A stretch of DNA of 55,218 nt from Nocardiopsis potens DSM 45234 (GTDB lineage: Bacteria > Actinomycetota > Actinomycetes > Streptosporangiales > Streptosporangiaceae), in NCBI RefSeq assembly GCF_000341105.1, contig NZ_ANBB01000043.1, positions 1 through 55,218 on the forward strand. The letters are read 5' to 3'. Positions within the stretch are counted from its first letter, which is position 1; each line of letters begins with the position of its first letter. Under the pieces are notes generated by a model. The model had not been told where the DNA came from, searched no databases, and saw only the letters and a program-made list of their open reading frames with translations. Positions 10,102-19,758 of the stretch are shown piece after piece. The position numbers and the translations under genes were made by a program.

Positions 10102-10797
10102 ATGAGCACCGCACTGCCCCCCGACGCCGCCGAGGCGGCCGCCCGCACCAGGGAGGAGGTGTGCGCCCTCCACGCCGAACTCCCCCGATGGAACCTGGTC
10201 ACCTGGACCAGCGGCAACATCTCGGCCCGCATCCCCGGTACGGGGCTGTTCGCGATCAAGCCCAGCGGGCTCTCCTACGACGAGCTCACCCCCGAGTCCA
10301 TGGTGGTCTGCTCCCTGGACGGGGAGCCGGTCGACGGGGACCGCACCCCCTCCAGCGACACCGCGGCGCACGCCTACGTCTACCGGGAGATGCCCGAGGC
10401 GGGGGCGGTGGTGCACACGCACAGCCCCTACGCCACCGCCTGGGCGGCCCGGGGCGAGCCGATCCCCTGCGCGATCACCGCCATGGCCGACGAGTTCGGC
10501 GCGGAGATCCCGGTCGGTCCGTTCGCCCTGATCGGCGGGGACGACATCGGCCGCGGCATCGTCGCGGTGCTGAGCGGCCACCGCTCCCCGGCGGTGCTGA
10601 TGCGCTCGCACGGCGTCTTCACCGTCGGGCGGGACGCCAAGGCCGCGGTCAAGGCCGCGGTGATGTGCGAGGACGCGGCGCGCACCGTGCACCTGGCCCG
10701 CCAGCTCGGCCCGGTCGAACCGCTCTCCGCCGAGCACGTCGACGCGCTGTACGACCGCTACCAGAACGCCTACGGGCAGAGGAGCAGCGACCAGTGA
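10102..10797 (+). CDS. araD: L-ribulose-5-phosphate 4-epimerase AraD
   Basis: A 231-aa class II aldolase/epimerase that converts L-ribulose 5-phosphate to D-xylulose 5-phosphate, the last step into the pentose phosphate pathway. Visible family signatures: the phosphate-binding TSGNISAR and KPSG segments, the zinc-binding HTH in VVHTHSPYATAWA, and a further His in RSHGVFTVG. Length matches E. coli AraD (231 aa). GAAGGAGA precedes the ATG at 10102. It follows araB by 59 bp, and its stop codon overlaps the araA start. Confidence 0.95.
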   Translation: MSTALPPDAAEAAARTREEVCALHAELPRWNLVTWTSGNISARIPGTGLFAIKPSGLSYDELTPESMVVCSLDGEPVDGDRTPSSDTAAHAYVYREMPEAGAVVHTHSPYATAWAARGEPIPCAITAMADEFGAEIPVGPFALIGGDDIGRGIVAVLSGHRSPAVLMRSHGVFTVGRDAKAAVKAAVMCEDAARTVHLARQLGPVEPLSAEHVDALYDRYQNAYGQRSSDQ

Positions 10798-12191
10798 GCG
10801 AACGCCTTCCCCGGATCGGGCTGCTCGGCATCATGCAGCCGCTCTACGACGACATGCTGCCCGGCATCACCGAGCGGCAGTACGCCTACGCCCGCGAGAT
10901 CGCCGCGGCCCTGTCCGGGGTCGCCGAGGTCTCGGTGGCCCCGCCGGCCCGCGGCCGGGAGGACGCCGAGGCGGCGGTGCGCGGCTTCGAGAACGACGGC
11001 CTGGACGGCGTGCTGGTGGTGATGCTGACCTACGGCCCCTCGCTCCGGGTGACCCGGCTGTTCAGCGAGATGCGGCTGCCGGTGTGCCTGGCCAACGTCC
11101 AGCCCGACCCGGAGGTCACCCCGGAGTGGGACATGGCGGACATGACCTACAACCAGGGCATCCACGGCGCGCAGGACACCGCCAACGCGATGGTCCGGGC
11201 GGGCCTGCCGTTCGAGGTGGTCACCGAGGACTTCCGCGCCGCGGCGTTCGCCGGGCGGGTCGGCCGCTGGGCGCGCGCCGCGCGCGCCGCGGCGGCGCTC
11301 AAGCGGCTGAAGGTGGGCGTCTTCGGCTACCCGATGAACGGCATGGGCGACGCCCGCTTCGACGAGAGCGAGCTCATCCGCGCCCTCGGCCCCGAGGTGG
11401 TCCACATCGCCCAGGGCGAGCTGGCCCGGACCATGGCGGACCTGCCCGCCGCCGAGGTCGAGGAGCTGCTCGACGGGGAGCGGGAGCGGTTCGAGGTGGA
11501 CGAGCGGCTCTCCGCCGAGGAGCTGGACGACCACGCCCGATTCCAGCTGGGCATCGAGCGGGTGCTGGAGCGGCACGGCTGCGCGGCCTACTCCACCCAC
11601 TTCGACGCGCTCGGCGAGGACGGCCGGTTCGCCCGGCTGCCGATGGCCGCCGCGTCCAGCCTGATGGCCCGCGGCTACGGCTTCGCCGGCGAGGGCGACG
11701 TGCCCGCCGCGTCCATCGTCTACGCCGGGCACCGGCTGATCGGCGACGGGCACTTCACCGAGATGTACGCGATGGACTTCCCCACCGACTCGATCCTGAT
11801 GAGCCACATGGGGGAGGGCAACTGGAAGGTCGCCCGGGACGACGAGCCGGTCCGGCTGATCAAGCGGCCGCTGGCCATCGGCGGGCTGGACGACCCCCCG
11901 ACGCTGCTCTTCCGGATCGCCCCCGGCCCGGCCACCCTGGCCAGCCTGGTCACCCTCGGCGGCGGGCGGTTCCGGCTGGTCGTCGCCGAAGGCGAGGTGC
12001 TGGACGGACCGCGGCTGCCGGCCCTGGAGATGCCCTACGGCCGGTTCCGCCCCGACTCCGGGGTCCGCGGCTGCATGGACGGCTGGCTGCGCGCCGGGGG
12101 CACGCACCACATCGTGATGAACCTCGGCCGCCGCGCGGAGGACTGGAAGGTCTTCTGCGCCGCGGCCGGCATCGAGTACCGCCCGGTCTGA
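10794..12191 (+). CDS. araA: L-arabinose isomerase (short actinobacterial type)
   Basis: A 465-aa L-arabinose/L-fucose isomerase-fold protein, expected to interconvert L-arabinose and L-ribulose. It starts IGLLGIMQPLYDDMLPGITE and contains LANVQPDPEVTPEWDMADMT, NQGIHGAQDTANAM and MDFPTDSILMSHMGEGNWK, where acidic and His residues probably bind the metal. It is shorter than, and distant from, E. coli AraA (500 aa), so substrate assignment rests partly on the araB-araD context. The GTG start overlaps the araD stop by 4 bases, indicating translational coupling. A hairpin follows the gene. Confidence 0.88.
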   Translation: MSERLPRIGLLGIMQPLYDDMLPGITERQYAYAREIAAALSGVAEVSVAPPARGREDAEAAVRGFENDGLDGVLVVMLTYGPSLRVTRLFSEMRLPVCLANVQPDPEVTPEWDMADMTYNQGIHGAQDTANAMVRAGLPFEVVTEDFRAAAFAGRVGRWARAARAAAALKRLKVGVFGYPMNGMGDARFDESELIRALGPEVVHIAQGELARTMADLPAAEVEELLDGERERFEVDERLSAEELDDHARFQLGIERVLERHGCAAYSTHFDALGEDGRFARLPMAAASSLMARGYGFAGEGDVPAASIVYAGHRLIGDGHFTEMYAMDFPTDSILMSHMGEGNWKVARDDEPVRLIKRPLAIGGLDDPPTLLFRIAPGPATLASLVTLGGGRFRLVVAEGEVLDGPRLPALEMPYGRFRPDSGVRGCMDGWLRAGGTHHIVMNLGRRAEDWKVFCAAAGIEYRPV

Positions 12192-12205
12192 CCGGGCCGG
12201 GCCCA

Positions 12206-12238
12206 GGCGCCGCCCTCCTCGGGGGAAGGGGCGGCGCC
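12206..12238 (+). terminator. Hairpin between araA and the CUT1 transporter genes
   Basis: GGCGCCGCCC (12206-12215) pairs perfectly with GGGCGGCGCC (12229-12238) over a 13-base loop. It could end or attenuate the araBDA transcript, or protect its 3' end. Confidence 0.5.
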
Positions 12239-12276
12239 CGCAGCGGACAGCAGCGCACGACGGCAGAGGAGAGGCC

Positions 12277-13590
12277 ATGCGCGTCCATTCCCCAGTCCCC
12301 TCCCCGCCCGCGGGGCCGGGCCGCCGGGCGTTCCTGGCCGGCGGCCTGGCCGCCGCCGGGCTGGCCCTGGCCGGGTGCGCCCCGGCCGCCACCGCCGAGG
12401 CCGGCCGGACCCGGCTCCGCCAGTGGAACCTGTTCACCGGCGGCGACGGCGCCCGCATGGTGGCCATGCACGAGCGCTACGCCGCCGAGCACCCCGAGGT
12501 CGACCTGCGCCCCACCACCTACCTGTGGGGCAACCCCTACTACACCAAGTTCGCGATGGGCGCCGCCGGCGGCCGCTCCTTCGACATCGGCACCCTGCAC
12601 CTGTCCCGGCTGCGCGGCCTGGGCGCGGGCACCCTGATCGACCCGGTCCCCCGGGACCTGCTCGCCGAGCACGGCATCACCGAGCGGACCGTGCAGCCCA
12701 ACCTGTGGCAGAAGGCGACCGTCGACGGCGAGCTGTACGCGATCCCGTTCGACACCCACCTGGTGGTCACCTACTACGACCGCGAGGTGTGCGCGCAGGC
12801 CGGGGTCCTCGACGCCGGCGGGGAGCTGGCCGCCACCCGCGGCGCCGACGAGCTGCTCGACCTGCTCGCCGAGGTCAAGGCGGTCACCGGCCGGTACGGG
12901 ATCGTGATGGACACCACCGGCGCCTGGCGCCAGTTCTGGTCGCTCTACCGCCAGCTCGGCGGCGAGCTCACCCTCGACGGCGAACTGGGCATCGACGACG
13001 ACAAGGCGCTGCAGAGCCTGGACTTCCTGCGCCGGGTCAGCGAGGAGGGGCTGGCGCCGCCGGCCTCCGACGCGCCCGGCACCCCGGCCAACTTCCAGAA
13101 CGGCATCGCCGGGCTGATGCTGGCCGGCAACTGGGAGCTGCCCACCTTCCAGGACGCCGGGATGGACTTCGGCATGCGGCCCTTCCCCGACGTCTTCGGC
13201 GCCGAGCTCGGCCAGGGCGACTCGCACGCGTTCGTGCTGCCGCACCGGCGCGACCGCGACGACGAGGCGGTGCGCGCCGCGGTCGGCTACGCCGCCTGGA
13301 TGCTGAAGAACAGCATCACCTGGGCCGGCGGCGGCCACACCCCCGCCTACCTCCCGGTGGCCGAGAGCGAGGAGTACGCGGCCCTGGAACCGCAGGCCGG
13401 GTACCGGGACGCCGCCCGCGACGTCCAGCTCGACCCGGAGGCCTGGTTCAGCGGCTCGGCCGGCCGGCTGACGGCCGAGGCCAACTCGGTCATGGCCGGC
13501 GTGCACAACGGCTCGGCCACCCCCGAGCAGGCGCTGCGCGGCTTCAAGGCCGCGGCGCAGAAGCTCATCGACACCCCCGCCCCGATCTGA
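12277..13590 (+). CDS. CUT1 ABC transporter sugar-binding lipoprotein
   Basis: A 437-aa extracellular solute-binding protein (family 1). The N-terminus has a twin-arginine pair followed by a lipobox: GRRAFLAGGLAAAGLALAGC, with the lipidated Cys at residue 31. The mature part begins RLRQWNLFTGGDGARMVAMH and has the usual two-lobe pattern. GAGGAGA precedes the ATG. The two permease genes follow at once, but no cognate ATPase lies in the cluster, so it probably shares an MsiK-type ATPase encoded elsewhere, as is common for actinobacterial CUT1 importers. An arabinose-containing oligosaccharide is the inferred substrate, given the adjacent GH51 enzyme. Confidence 0.9.
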   Translation: MRVHSPVPSPPAGPGRRAFLAGGLAAAGLALAGCAPAATAEAGRTRLRQWNLFTGGDGARMVAMHERYAAEHPEVDLRPTTYLWGNPYYTKFAMGAAGGRSFDIGTLHLSRLRGLGAGTLIDPVPRDLLAEHGITERTVQPNLWQKATVDGELYAIPFDTHLVVTYYDREVCAQAGVLDAGGELAATRGADELLDLLAEVKAVTGRYGIVMDTTGAWRQFWSLYRQLGGELTLDGELGIDDDKALQSLDFLRRVSEEGLAPPASDAPGTPANFQNGIAGLMLAGNWELPTFQDAGMDFGMRPFPDVFGAELGQGDSHAFVLPHRRDRDDEAVRAAVGYAAWMLKNSITWAGGGHTPAYLPVAESEEYAALEPQAGYRDAARDVQLDPEAWFSGSAGRLTAEANSVMAGVHNGSATPEQALRGFKAAAQKLIDTPAPI

Positions 13591-13627
13591 CCCCACCCCA
13601 CCGCCGCCCCGAACACGGGAGTCCGCC

Positions 13628-14584
13628 ATGACCGCACCCCCCGCGGCGGGCCCGCCGACCGGAACCGACCGCACCGGCAGCGCACCGGGACCGACCCGGC
13701 CGCGCACCCGCCGGCGCGTCGACCGGGCCGGCCCCGCCCTCGTCCTCCCCTTCGCCCTGCTCTTCGCCGTCTTCCTGCTCTGGCCGCTGCTGGCCGGGCT
13801 GTGGACGAGCTTCACCGACCGGTCGCTGACCCGCACCGAGTCCGACTTCGTCGGGCTCGCCAACTGGGCGGAGCTGGCCGGGGACCCGGCGGTGCGGCAG
13901 TCGCTCTGGACCACCCTGCTGTTCACCCTGATCACCACCCCGCCGCTGGTGCTCATCGCGCTGGCGATGGCGGTCCTCACCCAGCGCGCCGCCGGGATCG
14001 GCTGGGTCCTGCGCTTCTCCTTCTTCGCGCCGTTCCTGCTGCCGGTGGCGGTGGTCTCGCTGATCTGGGTGTGGATCTACCAGCCCGGCTTCGGCATGGT
14101 GAACGGGCTGCTGGCCTCGGTCGGGATCGGCGAGGTGAACTGGCTCGGCGACGAGGGCACGGTGCTGACCGCCATCGGCGCCGCGACGGTGTGGTGGACC
14201 GTCGGCTTCAACTACCTGCTCTACCTGGCGGCCCTGCAGGGCATCCCGGCCCAGGTGTACGAGGCCGCGTCGCTGGACGGCGCGGGCGCCTGGCACCGGT
14301 TCACCCGGATCACCGTCCCGCTGCTCGACCGCACCACGGCGCTGGTCGTGCTGCTGCAGATGGTCGCCTCGCTCAAGCTGTTCGACCAGGCCTACCTGAT
14401 GACGGCCGGGTCCGGCGGGCCGGACCACGCGGCCCGGCCGATCATCGGCTACATCTTCGACACCGGGTTCACCGGGCTGCGCATCGGCTACGCCTCGGCC
14501 GTCTCCTACCTGTTCTTCGCGGTGATCATCGCGGTGTCCCTGATCCAGTTCCGGCTGTTCACCCGGAAGGAGGGGGCGGCATGA
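13628..14584 (+). CDS. CUT1 ABC transporter permease (MalF type)
   Basis: A 318-aa inner-membrane permease. After a charged N-terminal tail there are about six membrane helices (first: ALVLPFALLFAVFLLWPLLAG). The EAA loop that contacts the ATPase reads EAASLDGAGAWHRFTRITVP. It starts 37 bp after the binding-protein gene, and its stop overlaps the next permease start (ATGA), so the two subunits are translationally coupled and probably form the heterodimeric pore. Confidence 0.92.
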   Translation: MTAPPAAGPPTGTDRTGSAPGPTRPRTRRRVDRAGPALVLPFALLFAVFLLWPLLAGLWTSFTDRSLTRTESDFVGLANWAELAGDPAVRQSLWTTLLFTLITTPPLVLIALAMAVLTQRAAGIGWVLRFSFFAPFLLPVAVVSLIWVWIYQPGFGMVNGLLASVGIGEVNWLGDEGTVLTAIGAATVWWTVGFNYLLYLAALQGIPAQVYEAASLDGAGAWHRFTRITVPLLDRTTALVVLLQMVASLKLFDQAYLMTAGSGGPDHAARPIIGYIFDTGFTGLRIGYASAVSYLFFAVIIAVSLIQFRLFTRKEGAA

Positions 14585-15480
14585 CCGCGATCGCGCAGGC
14601 GCCGCGGAGCGGCACCGCCCGGCCCGCACCGCCCGCCCCGGGCCCCGGCCGGAGGCGGCGGCCCCGGATCACCCCCCTCGGCGCGGCGGCGACCGTCTCC
14701 GGCCTGGTGCTGGCGCTGCTGTGGCTGCTGCCGCTGGCGTGGGCGGTGCTCACCTCGGTCAAACCGGAGGCGGAGACCACCGCGGTCCCGCTGCGCTGGC
14801 TGCCGGTCGAACCCACCGTCGAGGCCTACCGCCAGGTCATCGCGCGCGGCGACATCCAGCAGTGGCTGATCAACAGCACGGTGATCTCCTCCCTGGTCAC
14901 CCTGCTGACGCTGGTCTGCTGCGCGCTGGCGGCCTACGCCTTCTCCCGCACCGCCTTCCCGGGGCGGACGCCGCTGCTCGCCCTGCTCGTCGCGGGCATC
15001 CTGGTCCCGCCGCAGGTCCTCATCGTCCCGCTGTTCGACCAGATGACCCTGCTGGGGCTGGTCGACACCCACCTCGGCGTCGCCCTGCCGCAGGTCGTCG
15101 CGCCGGTGATGGTGTTCATCCTGAAGCGGTTCTTCGACCAGATCCCGCACGACTACCTGGAGGCGGCGCAGCTGGACGGCGCCGGCCACCTGCGGGTGCT
15201 GTTCGGCATCGTGCTGCCGATGTCCGGCCCGATCCTCGCCGCCGTCGGCATCTTCACCTTCGTCCAGTCCTGGAACAACTTCCTGTGGCCCTTCGTGGCC
15301 ACCACCGACCCGTCGCTGATGACGGTCCCGGTCGGCCTGGGCACCGTGCAGGGCGCCTACGGCATCCAGTACGCCCAGCAGATGGCGGCCGCCGTGCTCG
15401 GCGCCGCCCCGCTGATCGCCGTCTTCCTGGCCTTCCAGCGGCAGATCGTGCGCGGCGTCACCGACGCCGGCCTCAAATGA
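14581..15480 (+). CDS. CUT1 ABC transporter permease (MalG type)
   Basis: A 299-aa permease with about six membrane helices (first: [20 protein letters not shown], followed by the conserved SVKPEAE). It carries the EAA motif [20 protein letters not shown]. The ATG overlaps the preceding stop codon in an ATGA junction. It is followed after 53 bp by the arabinofuranosidase gene. Confidence 0.92.
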   Translation: MTAIAQAPRSGTARPAPPAPGPGRRRRPRITPLGAAATVSGLVLALLWLLPLAWAVLTSVKPEAETTAVPLRWLPVEPTVEAYRQVIARGDIQQWLINSTVISSLVTLLTLVCCALAAYAFSRTAFPGRTPLLALLVAGILVPPQVLIVPLFDQMTLLGLVDTHLGVALPQVVAPVMVFILKRFFDQIPHDYLEAAQLDGAGHLRVLFGIVLPMSGPILAAVGIFTFVQSWNNFLWPFVATTDPSLMTVPVGLGTVQGAYGIQYAQQMAAAVLGAAPLIAVFLAFQRQIVRGVTDAGLK

Positions 15481-15533
15481 CCTCCCCGGCAGGCCCCCTC
15501 CCGACCGCCCCGACGCAAGAACGCGAGGAACAC

Positions 15534-17057
15534 GTGCACAAGGCCGCACTCACCATCGACCCCGCCTTCCGCATCGCCCCGGTGAACCGGCGCCTGTTCG
15601 GCTCCTTCGTGGAGCACATGGGCCGCTGCGTCTACACCGGCATCTACGAGCCCGGCCACCCCGCCGCCGACGCCGACGGGTTCCGCACCGACGTGGCCGC
15701 GCTGGTCCGCGAACTCGGCGTGACCACCGTGCGCTACCCCGGCGGCAACTTCGTCTCCGGCTACCGCTGGGAGGACGGCGTCGGCCCCAAGGAGCGGCGC
15801 CCCGTCCGCCGCGACCTGGCCTGGCACAGCACCGAGACCAACCGGTTCGGCCTGGACGAGTTCATGCGCTGGGCGCGCGGCCTGGACATCGAACCGATGA
15901 TGGCGGTCAACCTCGGCACCCGCGGCGTCCAGGAGGCCCTGGACCTGCACGAGTACGCCAACCACCCGGGCGGCACCGAGCTGAGCGACCGCCGCGCCGC
16001 CAACGGGTCCCCCGAACCGCACGCCATCCGGATGTGGTGCCTGGGCAACGAGATGGACGGCCCCTGGCAGACCGGGCACAAGACGGCGCGCGAGTACGGC
16101 AGGCTCGCCGCCGAGACCGCTCGCGCCATGCGGATGGCCGAACCCGGGCTGGAACTGGTCGCCTGCGGGTCCTCCGGGCGCTCCATGCCGACCTTCGGCG
16201 CCTGGGAGGCCGAGGTGCTGGAGGAGTGCTACGACCAGGTCGACTACGTCTCGCTGCACGCCTACTACGAGGAGCACGACGGCGACCTGGGCTCCTTCCT
16301 CGCCTCGGCCACCGACATGGACCGCTTCATCGAGGAGGTCGCCGCCACCGCCGACCACGTCGCGGCGAAGAGGAAGTCCGCCAAGCGGATCATGCTCTCC
16401 TTCGACGAGTGGAACGTGTGGTACCTGAGCCGGTTCCAGGCCGGGCAGGCCGCCGAACCGCCGCGGGACTGGCCGGTCGCCCCCCGGATCATCGAGGACC
16501 GCTACAGCGCCGCCGACGCGGTGGTCGTCGGCGACCTGCTGATCAGCCTGCTCCGGCACGCCGACCGGGTCACCGCCGCCAGCCAGGCGCAGCTGGTCAA
16601 CGTCATCGCGCCGATCATGACCGAGCCGGGCGGCCCCGCCTGGCGGCAGACCGTCTTCCACCCGTTCGCCCGCACCGCCGAGGCGGCCCGCGGCGACGTG
16701 CTGCGGGTGGAGCCGGTCTGCCCCGGCTACGAGACCGCGCGGCACGGGACGGCGCCGCTGGTCTCCGCGGTGGCCACCCGCGACCCGGAGACCGGGCGGG
16801 TCGCGCTGTTCGCGGTGAACCGCTCCACCGAGGAGCCGGTGGAGCTGGAGGCGGACGTGCGCGCGCTGGGCGGCGTGCACGCCGCGCACGCCCTGACCCT
16901 GGCCGAGGACGACGTGTACGCGGTGAACACCGCCGAGCACCCGGACCGGGTCGCGCCCAGGGAGAACAAGAGCGTCCGGCTGGAGGGCGGCCGGCTGGCC
17001 GCGGTCCTCCCGCCGGTCTCCTGGACCGTCGTGCGGCTCGACGCCGCGCGCGGCTGA
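15534..17057 (+). CDS. abfA: GH51 alpha-L-arabinofuranosidase
   Basis: A 507-aa glycoside hydrolase family 51 enzyme that releases terminal alpha-L-arabinofuranose from arabino-oligosaccharides. Landmarks: the conserved start [40 protein letters not shown], the acid/base Glu in [12 protein letters not shown] and the nucleophile Glu in SFDEWNVWY. No signal peptide is present, so it works in the cytoplasm on imported oligosaccharides, which fits the CUT1 importer just upstream. The GTG at 15534 follows GAGGAA and gives the standard N-terminus. The product, L-arabinose, would feed AraA, AraB and AraD. A hairpin follows. Confidence 0.95.
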   Translation: MHKAALTIDPAFRIAPVNRRLFGSFVEHMGRCVYTGIYEPGHPAADADGFRTDVAALVRELGVTTVRYPGGNFVSGYRWEDGVGPKERRPVRRDLAWHSTETNRFGLDEFMRWARGLDIEPMMAVNLGTRGVQEALDLHEYANHPGGTELSDRRAANGSPEPHAIRMWCLGNEMDGPWQTGHKTAREYGRLAAETARAMRMAEPGLELVACGSSGRSMPTFGAWEAEVLEECYDQVDYVSLHAYYEEHDGDLGSFLASATDMDRFIEEVAATADHVAAKRKSAKRIMLSFDEWNVWYLSRFQAGQAAEPPRDWPVAPRIIEDRYSAADAVVVGDLLISLLRHADRVTAASQAQLVNVIAPIMTEPGGPAWRQTVFHPFARTAEAARGDVLRVEPVCPGYETARHGTAPLVSAVATRDPETGRVALFAVNRSTEEPVELEADVRALGGVHAAHALTLAEDDVYAVNTAEHPDRVAPRENKSVRLEGGRLAAVLPPVSWTVVRLDAARG

Positions 17058-17062
17058 CCGCG

Positions 17063-17085
17063 GGCCCGCCCTCCCCGGGCGGGCC
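17063..17085 (+). terminator. Hairpin after the arabinofuranosidase gene
   Basis: GGCCCGCCC, loop TCCCC, GGGCGGGCC: a 9-bp perfect stem six bases after the stop codon. It separates the CUT1/GH51 block from the CUT2 transporter genes. Confidence 0.5.
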
Positions 17086-17107
17086 GGGACCGAGAGAGGC
17101 GAGAAGG

Positions 17108-18202
17108 ATGCGCATACCCCCCAGGGCCGCCGCGTGGTGCGCGGCGGCCGCGATCACGCTGCCGGCCCTCTCCGGCTGCGGCGGTGTCGGCGACGCCGCC
17201 CGCCCCTCCGGGGAGAACGGGACGGTCGGCATCTCCATGCCCACCAAGTCCTGGGAGCGCTGGGTGCAGGACGGCGACAACATGGTCGCCCACCTGGAGG
17301 AGGCCGGCTACGGGGCCGACCTGCAGTACGCCGAGGACGTGGTGGAGGACCAGGTCGCCCAGATCGAGAACATGATCACCAAGGGCGTCGACGCGCTGGT
17401 GATCGCCGCGGTGGACGGCGAGGCGCTGACCGACGTGGTGGAGTCGGCCGGCGAGGCGGGCATCCCGGTCATCGCCTACGACCGGCTGATCCGCGGCACC
17501 GGGCACGTCGACTACTACGCCACCTTCGACAACTTCGAGGTGGGCGTCCTGCAGGCCCGCTACATCGAGCAGGAGCTCGGGCTGGAGGACACCGAGGACA
17601 CCTTCACCATCGAGCTGTTCGGCGGCGCCCCCGACGACAACAACGCCTACTTCTTCTACGACGGCGCGATGTCGGTGCTGGAGCCCTACATCGAGGACGG
17701 CGCCCTCGAAGTGGCCAGCGGCCAGACCGAGATGGCGCAGATCGCCACCACCCGCTGGGACGGCGCCGTCGCCCAGGCCCGGATGGACAACCTGCTCAGC
17801 ACCCACTACACCGACCGCGACCTGGACGCGGTGCTCTCCCCGTTCGACGGGATCAGCATCGGCGTCATCTCCTCCCTCAAGGGCGCCGGGTACGGCGGGG
17901 AGGACGCCCCGCTGCCGGTGGTCACCGGGCAGGACGCCGAGACCGCCTCGGTCAAGTCGATCATCGCCGGAGAGCAGACCCAGACCGTCTTCAAGGACAC
18001 CCGGGAACTGGCCCGGGTCGCCTCGGAGATGACCGACGCCGTCATCCGGGGCGAGGAACCGGAGGTCAACGACACCGAGAGCTACGACAACGGGGTGAAG
18101 ACCGTCCCGGCCATGCTGCTGGAGCCGGTCTCGGTGGACGCCGGCAACTACGAGGAGGTCCTCATCGGCGGCGGCTACTACGACGAGTCGGACCTGCGGT
18201 GA
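17108..18202 (+). CDS. chvE: CUT2 monosaccharide-binding lipoprotein (ChvE type)
   Basis: A 364-aa periplasmic-binding-protein-family lipoprotein (lipobox LSGC, Cys at about residue 24). It begins [20 protein letters not shown] and contains [27 protein letters not shown] and [18 protein letters not shown], all typical of ChvE/GguA-linked binding proteins for arabinose, xylose or galactose. GAAGG lies just before the ATG. Its stop codon overlaps the start of the ATPase gene. In this locus L-arabinose is the most likely ligand; that is inference. Confidence 0.9.
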   Translation: MRIPPRAAAWCAAAAITLPALSGCGGVGDAARPSGENGTVGISMPTKSWERWVQDGDNMVAHLEEAGYGADLQYAEDVVEDQVAQIENMITKGVDALVIAAVDGEALTDVVESAGEAGIPVIAYDRLIRGTGHVDYYATFDNFEVGVLQARYIEQELGLEDTEDTFTIELFGGAPDDNNAYFFYDGAMSVLEPYIEDGALEVASGQTEMAQIATTRWDGAVAQARMDNLLSTHYTDRDLDAVLSPFDGISIGVISSLKGAGYGGEDAPLPVVTGQDAETASVKSIIAGEQTQTVFKDTRELARVASEMTDAVIRGEEPEVNDTESYDNGVKTVPAMLLEPVSVDAGNYEEVLIGGGYYDESDLR

Positions 18203-19758
18203 GCGGCGGCCCCCCGGTCCTGCGGATGCGCGGCGTCCGCAAGGAGTTCCCCGGCGCCGTCGCCCTGGACGTCGGCGAAGCCGAGATCCACGCGCTGACC
18301 GGGGAGAACGGCGCCGGGAAGTCGACCCTGGTGAAGGTGCTCAGCGGGGTCCACCCGCACGGCTCCTACACCGGGGAGGTGCTGGTCGACGGCGAACCCC
18401 GGCGGTTCACCGGGACCGCGGACAGCGAGCGCGCCGGGATCGCCATCATCCACCAGGAGCTCGCCCTGGTCCCGCAGCTCACCGTGGCGGAGAACGTGTT
18501 CCTCGGCAACGAGCGGGTCCGCGGCCGCGGACCGCTGGCCCGGGTCGACTGGGGCCGGACCACCGTGGAGGCGCGCCGGCTGCTGGCCCGGGTCGGCCTG
18601 GACGCCGACCCCTCCGCCCCGGTGTCCGAGCTCGGGGTGGGCCACCGCCAGCTGGTGGAGATCGCCAAGGCGGTCGCCAAACCGGTCCGGGTGCTCATCC
18701 TGGACGAGCCCACCTCCGCGCTGAACGAGGAGGAGAGCGCCAACCTGCTCCGGCTGCTGCTGGAGTTCAAGGAGCGGGGCATCTCCTCCATCCTCATCTC
18801 GCACCGGCTGAACGAGGTGGTCCGGGTCGCCGACCGGGTCACCGTGCTGCGCGACGGCCGCAGCGTGGAGACCCTGGACGCGGCCCGCGGCGAGGTGGAC
18901 GAGGAGCGCATCATCCGCGGCATGGTCGGCCGCGACCTGGAGCACCGCTACCCGCCGCGCACCGGCGAGGTGGGCGAAATCCGGTTCGAGGTGCGCGACT
19001 GGACCGTGGACCGCCCGGACCGGCGCCGGGCGGTGGACGGCGCCTCGCTCACCGTCCGCCGCGGCGAGATCGTCGGCCTGGCCGGGCTGATGGGCGCCGG
19101 GCGCACCGAGTTCGCGATGAACCTGTTCGGCCGCTGCTACGGCCGGTACGTCCGGGGGACGCTGCACAAGGACGGCCGGGAGGTCCGGCTCCGCGACCCC
19201 GGCGAGGCGGTCGCGGCGGGCATCGCCTACGTGCCCGAGGACCGCAAGGAGCTCGGGCTGCTGCTGGACGCCCCGATCCGGGACAACCTCACCCTGGCCG
19301 CGCTGGACCGGGTGGGCCGGCGCGGGGTGCTGGACGCCGCCCGGGAGGCCGTCGCCGCCGAGGAGCTGCGCACCCGGATGCGGGTCAAGTGCCGCGACGT
19401 GGCCCAGGCGGTCGGCGAGCTCAGCGGCGGCAACCAGCAGAAGGTGGTGCTGGGCCGGTGGGTGTTCGCCCGCCCGGACCTGCTCGTCCTGGACGAGCCC
19501 ACCCGCGGCGTCGACGTCGGCGCCAAGTACGAGATCTACCAGGCGGTCCGGGAGCTGGCGGCCGAGGGGGCCGGGGTGCTGCTGATCTCCTCGGAGCTGC
19601 CCGAGCTGCTCGGGATGTGCGACCGGATCCACACGATGTGCGAGGGGAGGGTCACCGGCTGCCTGCCCGCCTCCCGAGCCGACCAGGAGTCCCTGATGAG
19701 ACTGATGACCCGTACGGCCGGCGCCCCGCCCGGGACGACCGAGCGGAGGGCCGGATGA
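18199..19758 (+). CDS. mmsA: CUT2 sugar ABC transporter ATP-binding protein (MmsA/GguA type)
   Basis: A 519-aa protein with two ATPase domains, the standard form for CUT2 importers. Domain 1 has Walker [11 protein letters not shown]-loop IIHQELAL, and Walker [12 protein letters not shown], but its signature loop is ELGVGHRQL, not LSGGQ. Domain 2 has the degenerate Walker A region [12 protein letters not shown], signature LSGGNQQKV, and Walker [13 protein letters not shown]. The stretch between FPG and GENGAGKST is 15 residues, about five fewer than usual, so the first strand of domain 1 is shortened. The GTG at 18199 overlaps the binding-protein stop codon. Confidence 0.92.
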   Translation: MSGGPPVLRMRGVRKEFPGAVALDVGEAEIHALTGENGAGKSTLVKVLSGVHPHGSYTGEVLVDGEPRRFTGTADSERAGIAIIHQELALVPQLTVAENVFLGNERVRGRGPLARVDWGRTTVEARRLLARVGLDADPSAPVSELGVGHRQLVEIAKAVAKPVRVLILDEPTSALNEEESANLLRLLLEFKERGISSILISHRLNEVVRVADRVTVLRDGRSVETLDAARGEVDEERIIRGMVGRDLEHRYPPRTGEVGEIRFEVRDWTVDRPDRRRAVDGASLTVRRGEIVGLAGLMGAGRTEFAMNLFGRCYGRYVRGTLHKDGREVRLRDPGEAVAAGIAYVPEDRKELGLLLDAPIRDNLTLAALDRVGRRGVLDAAREAVAAEELRTRMRVKCRDVAQAVGELSGGNQQKVVLGRWVFARPDLLVLDEPTRGVDVGAKYEIYQAVRELAAEGAGVLLISSELPELLGMCDRIHTMCEGRVTGCLPASRADQESLMRLMTRTAGAPPGTTERRAG

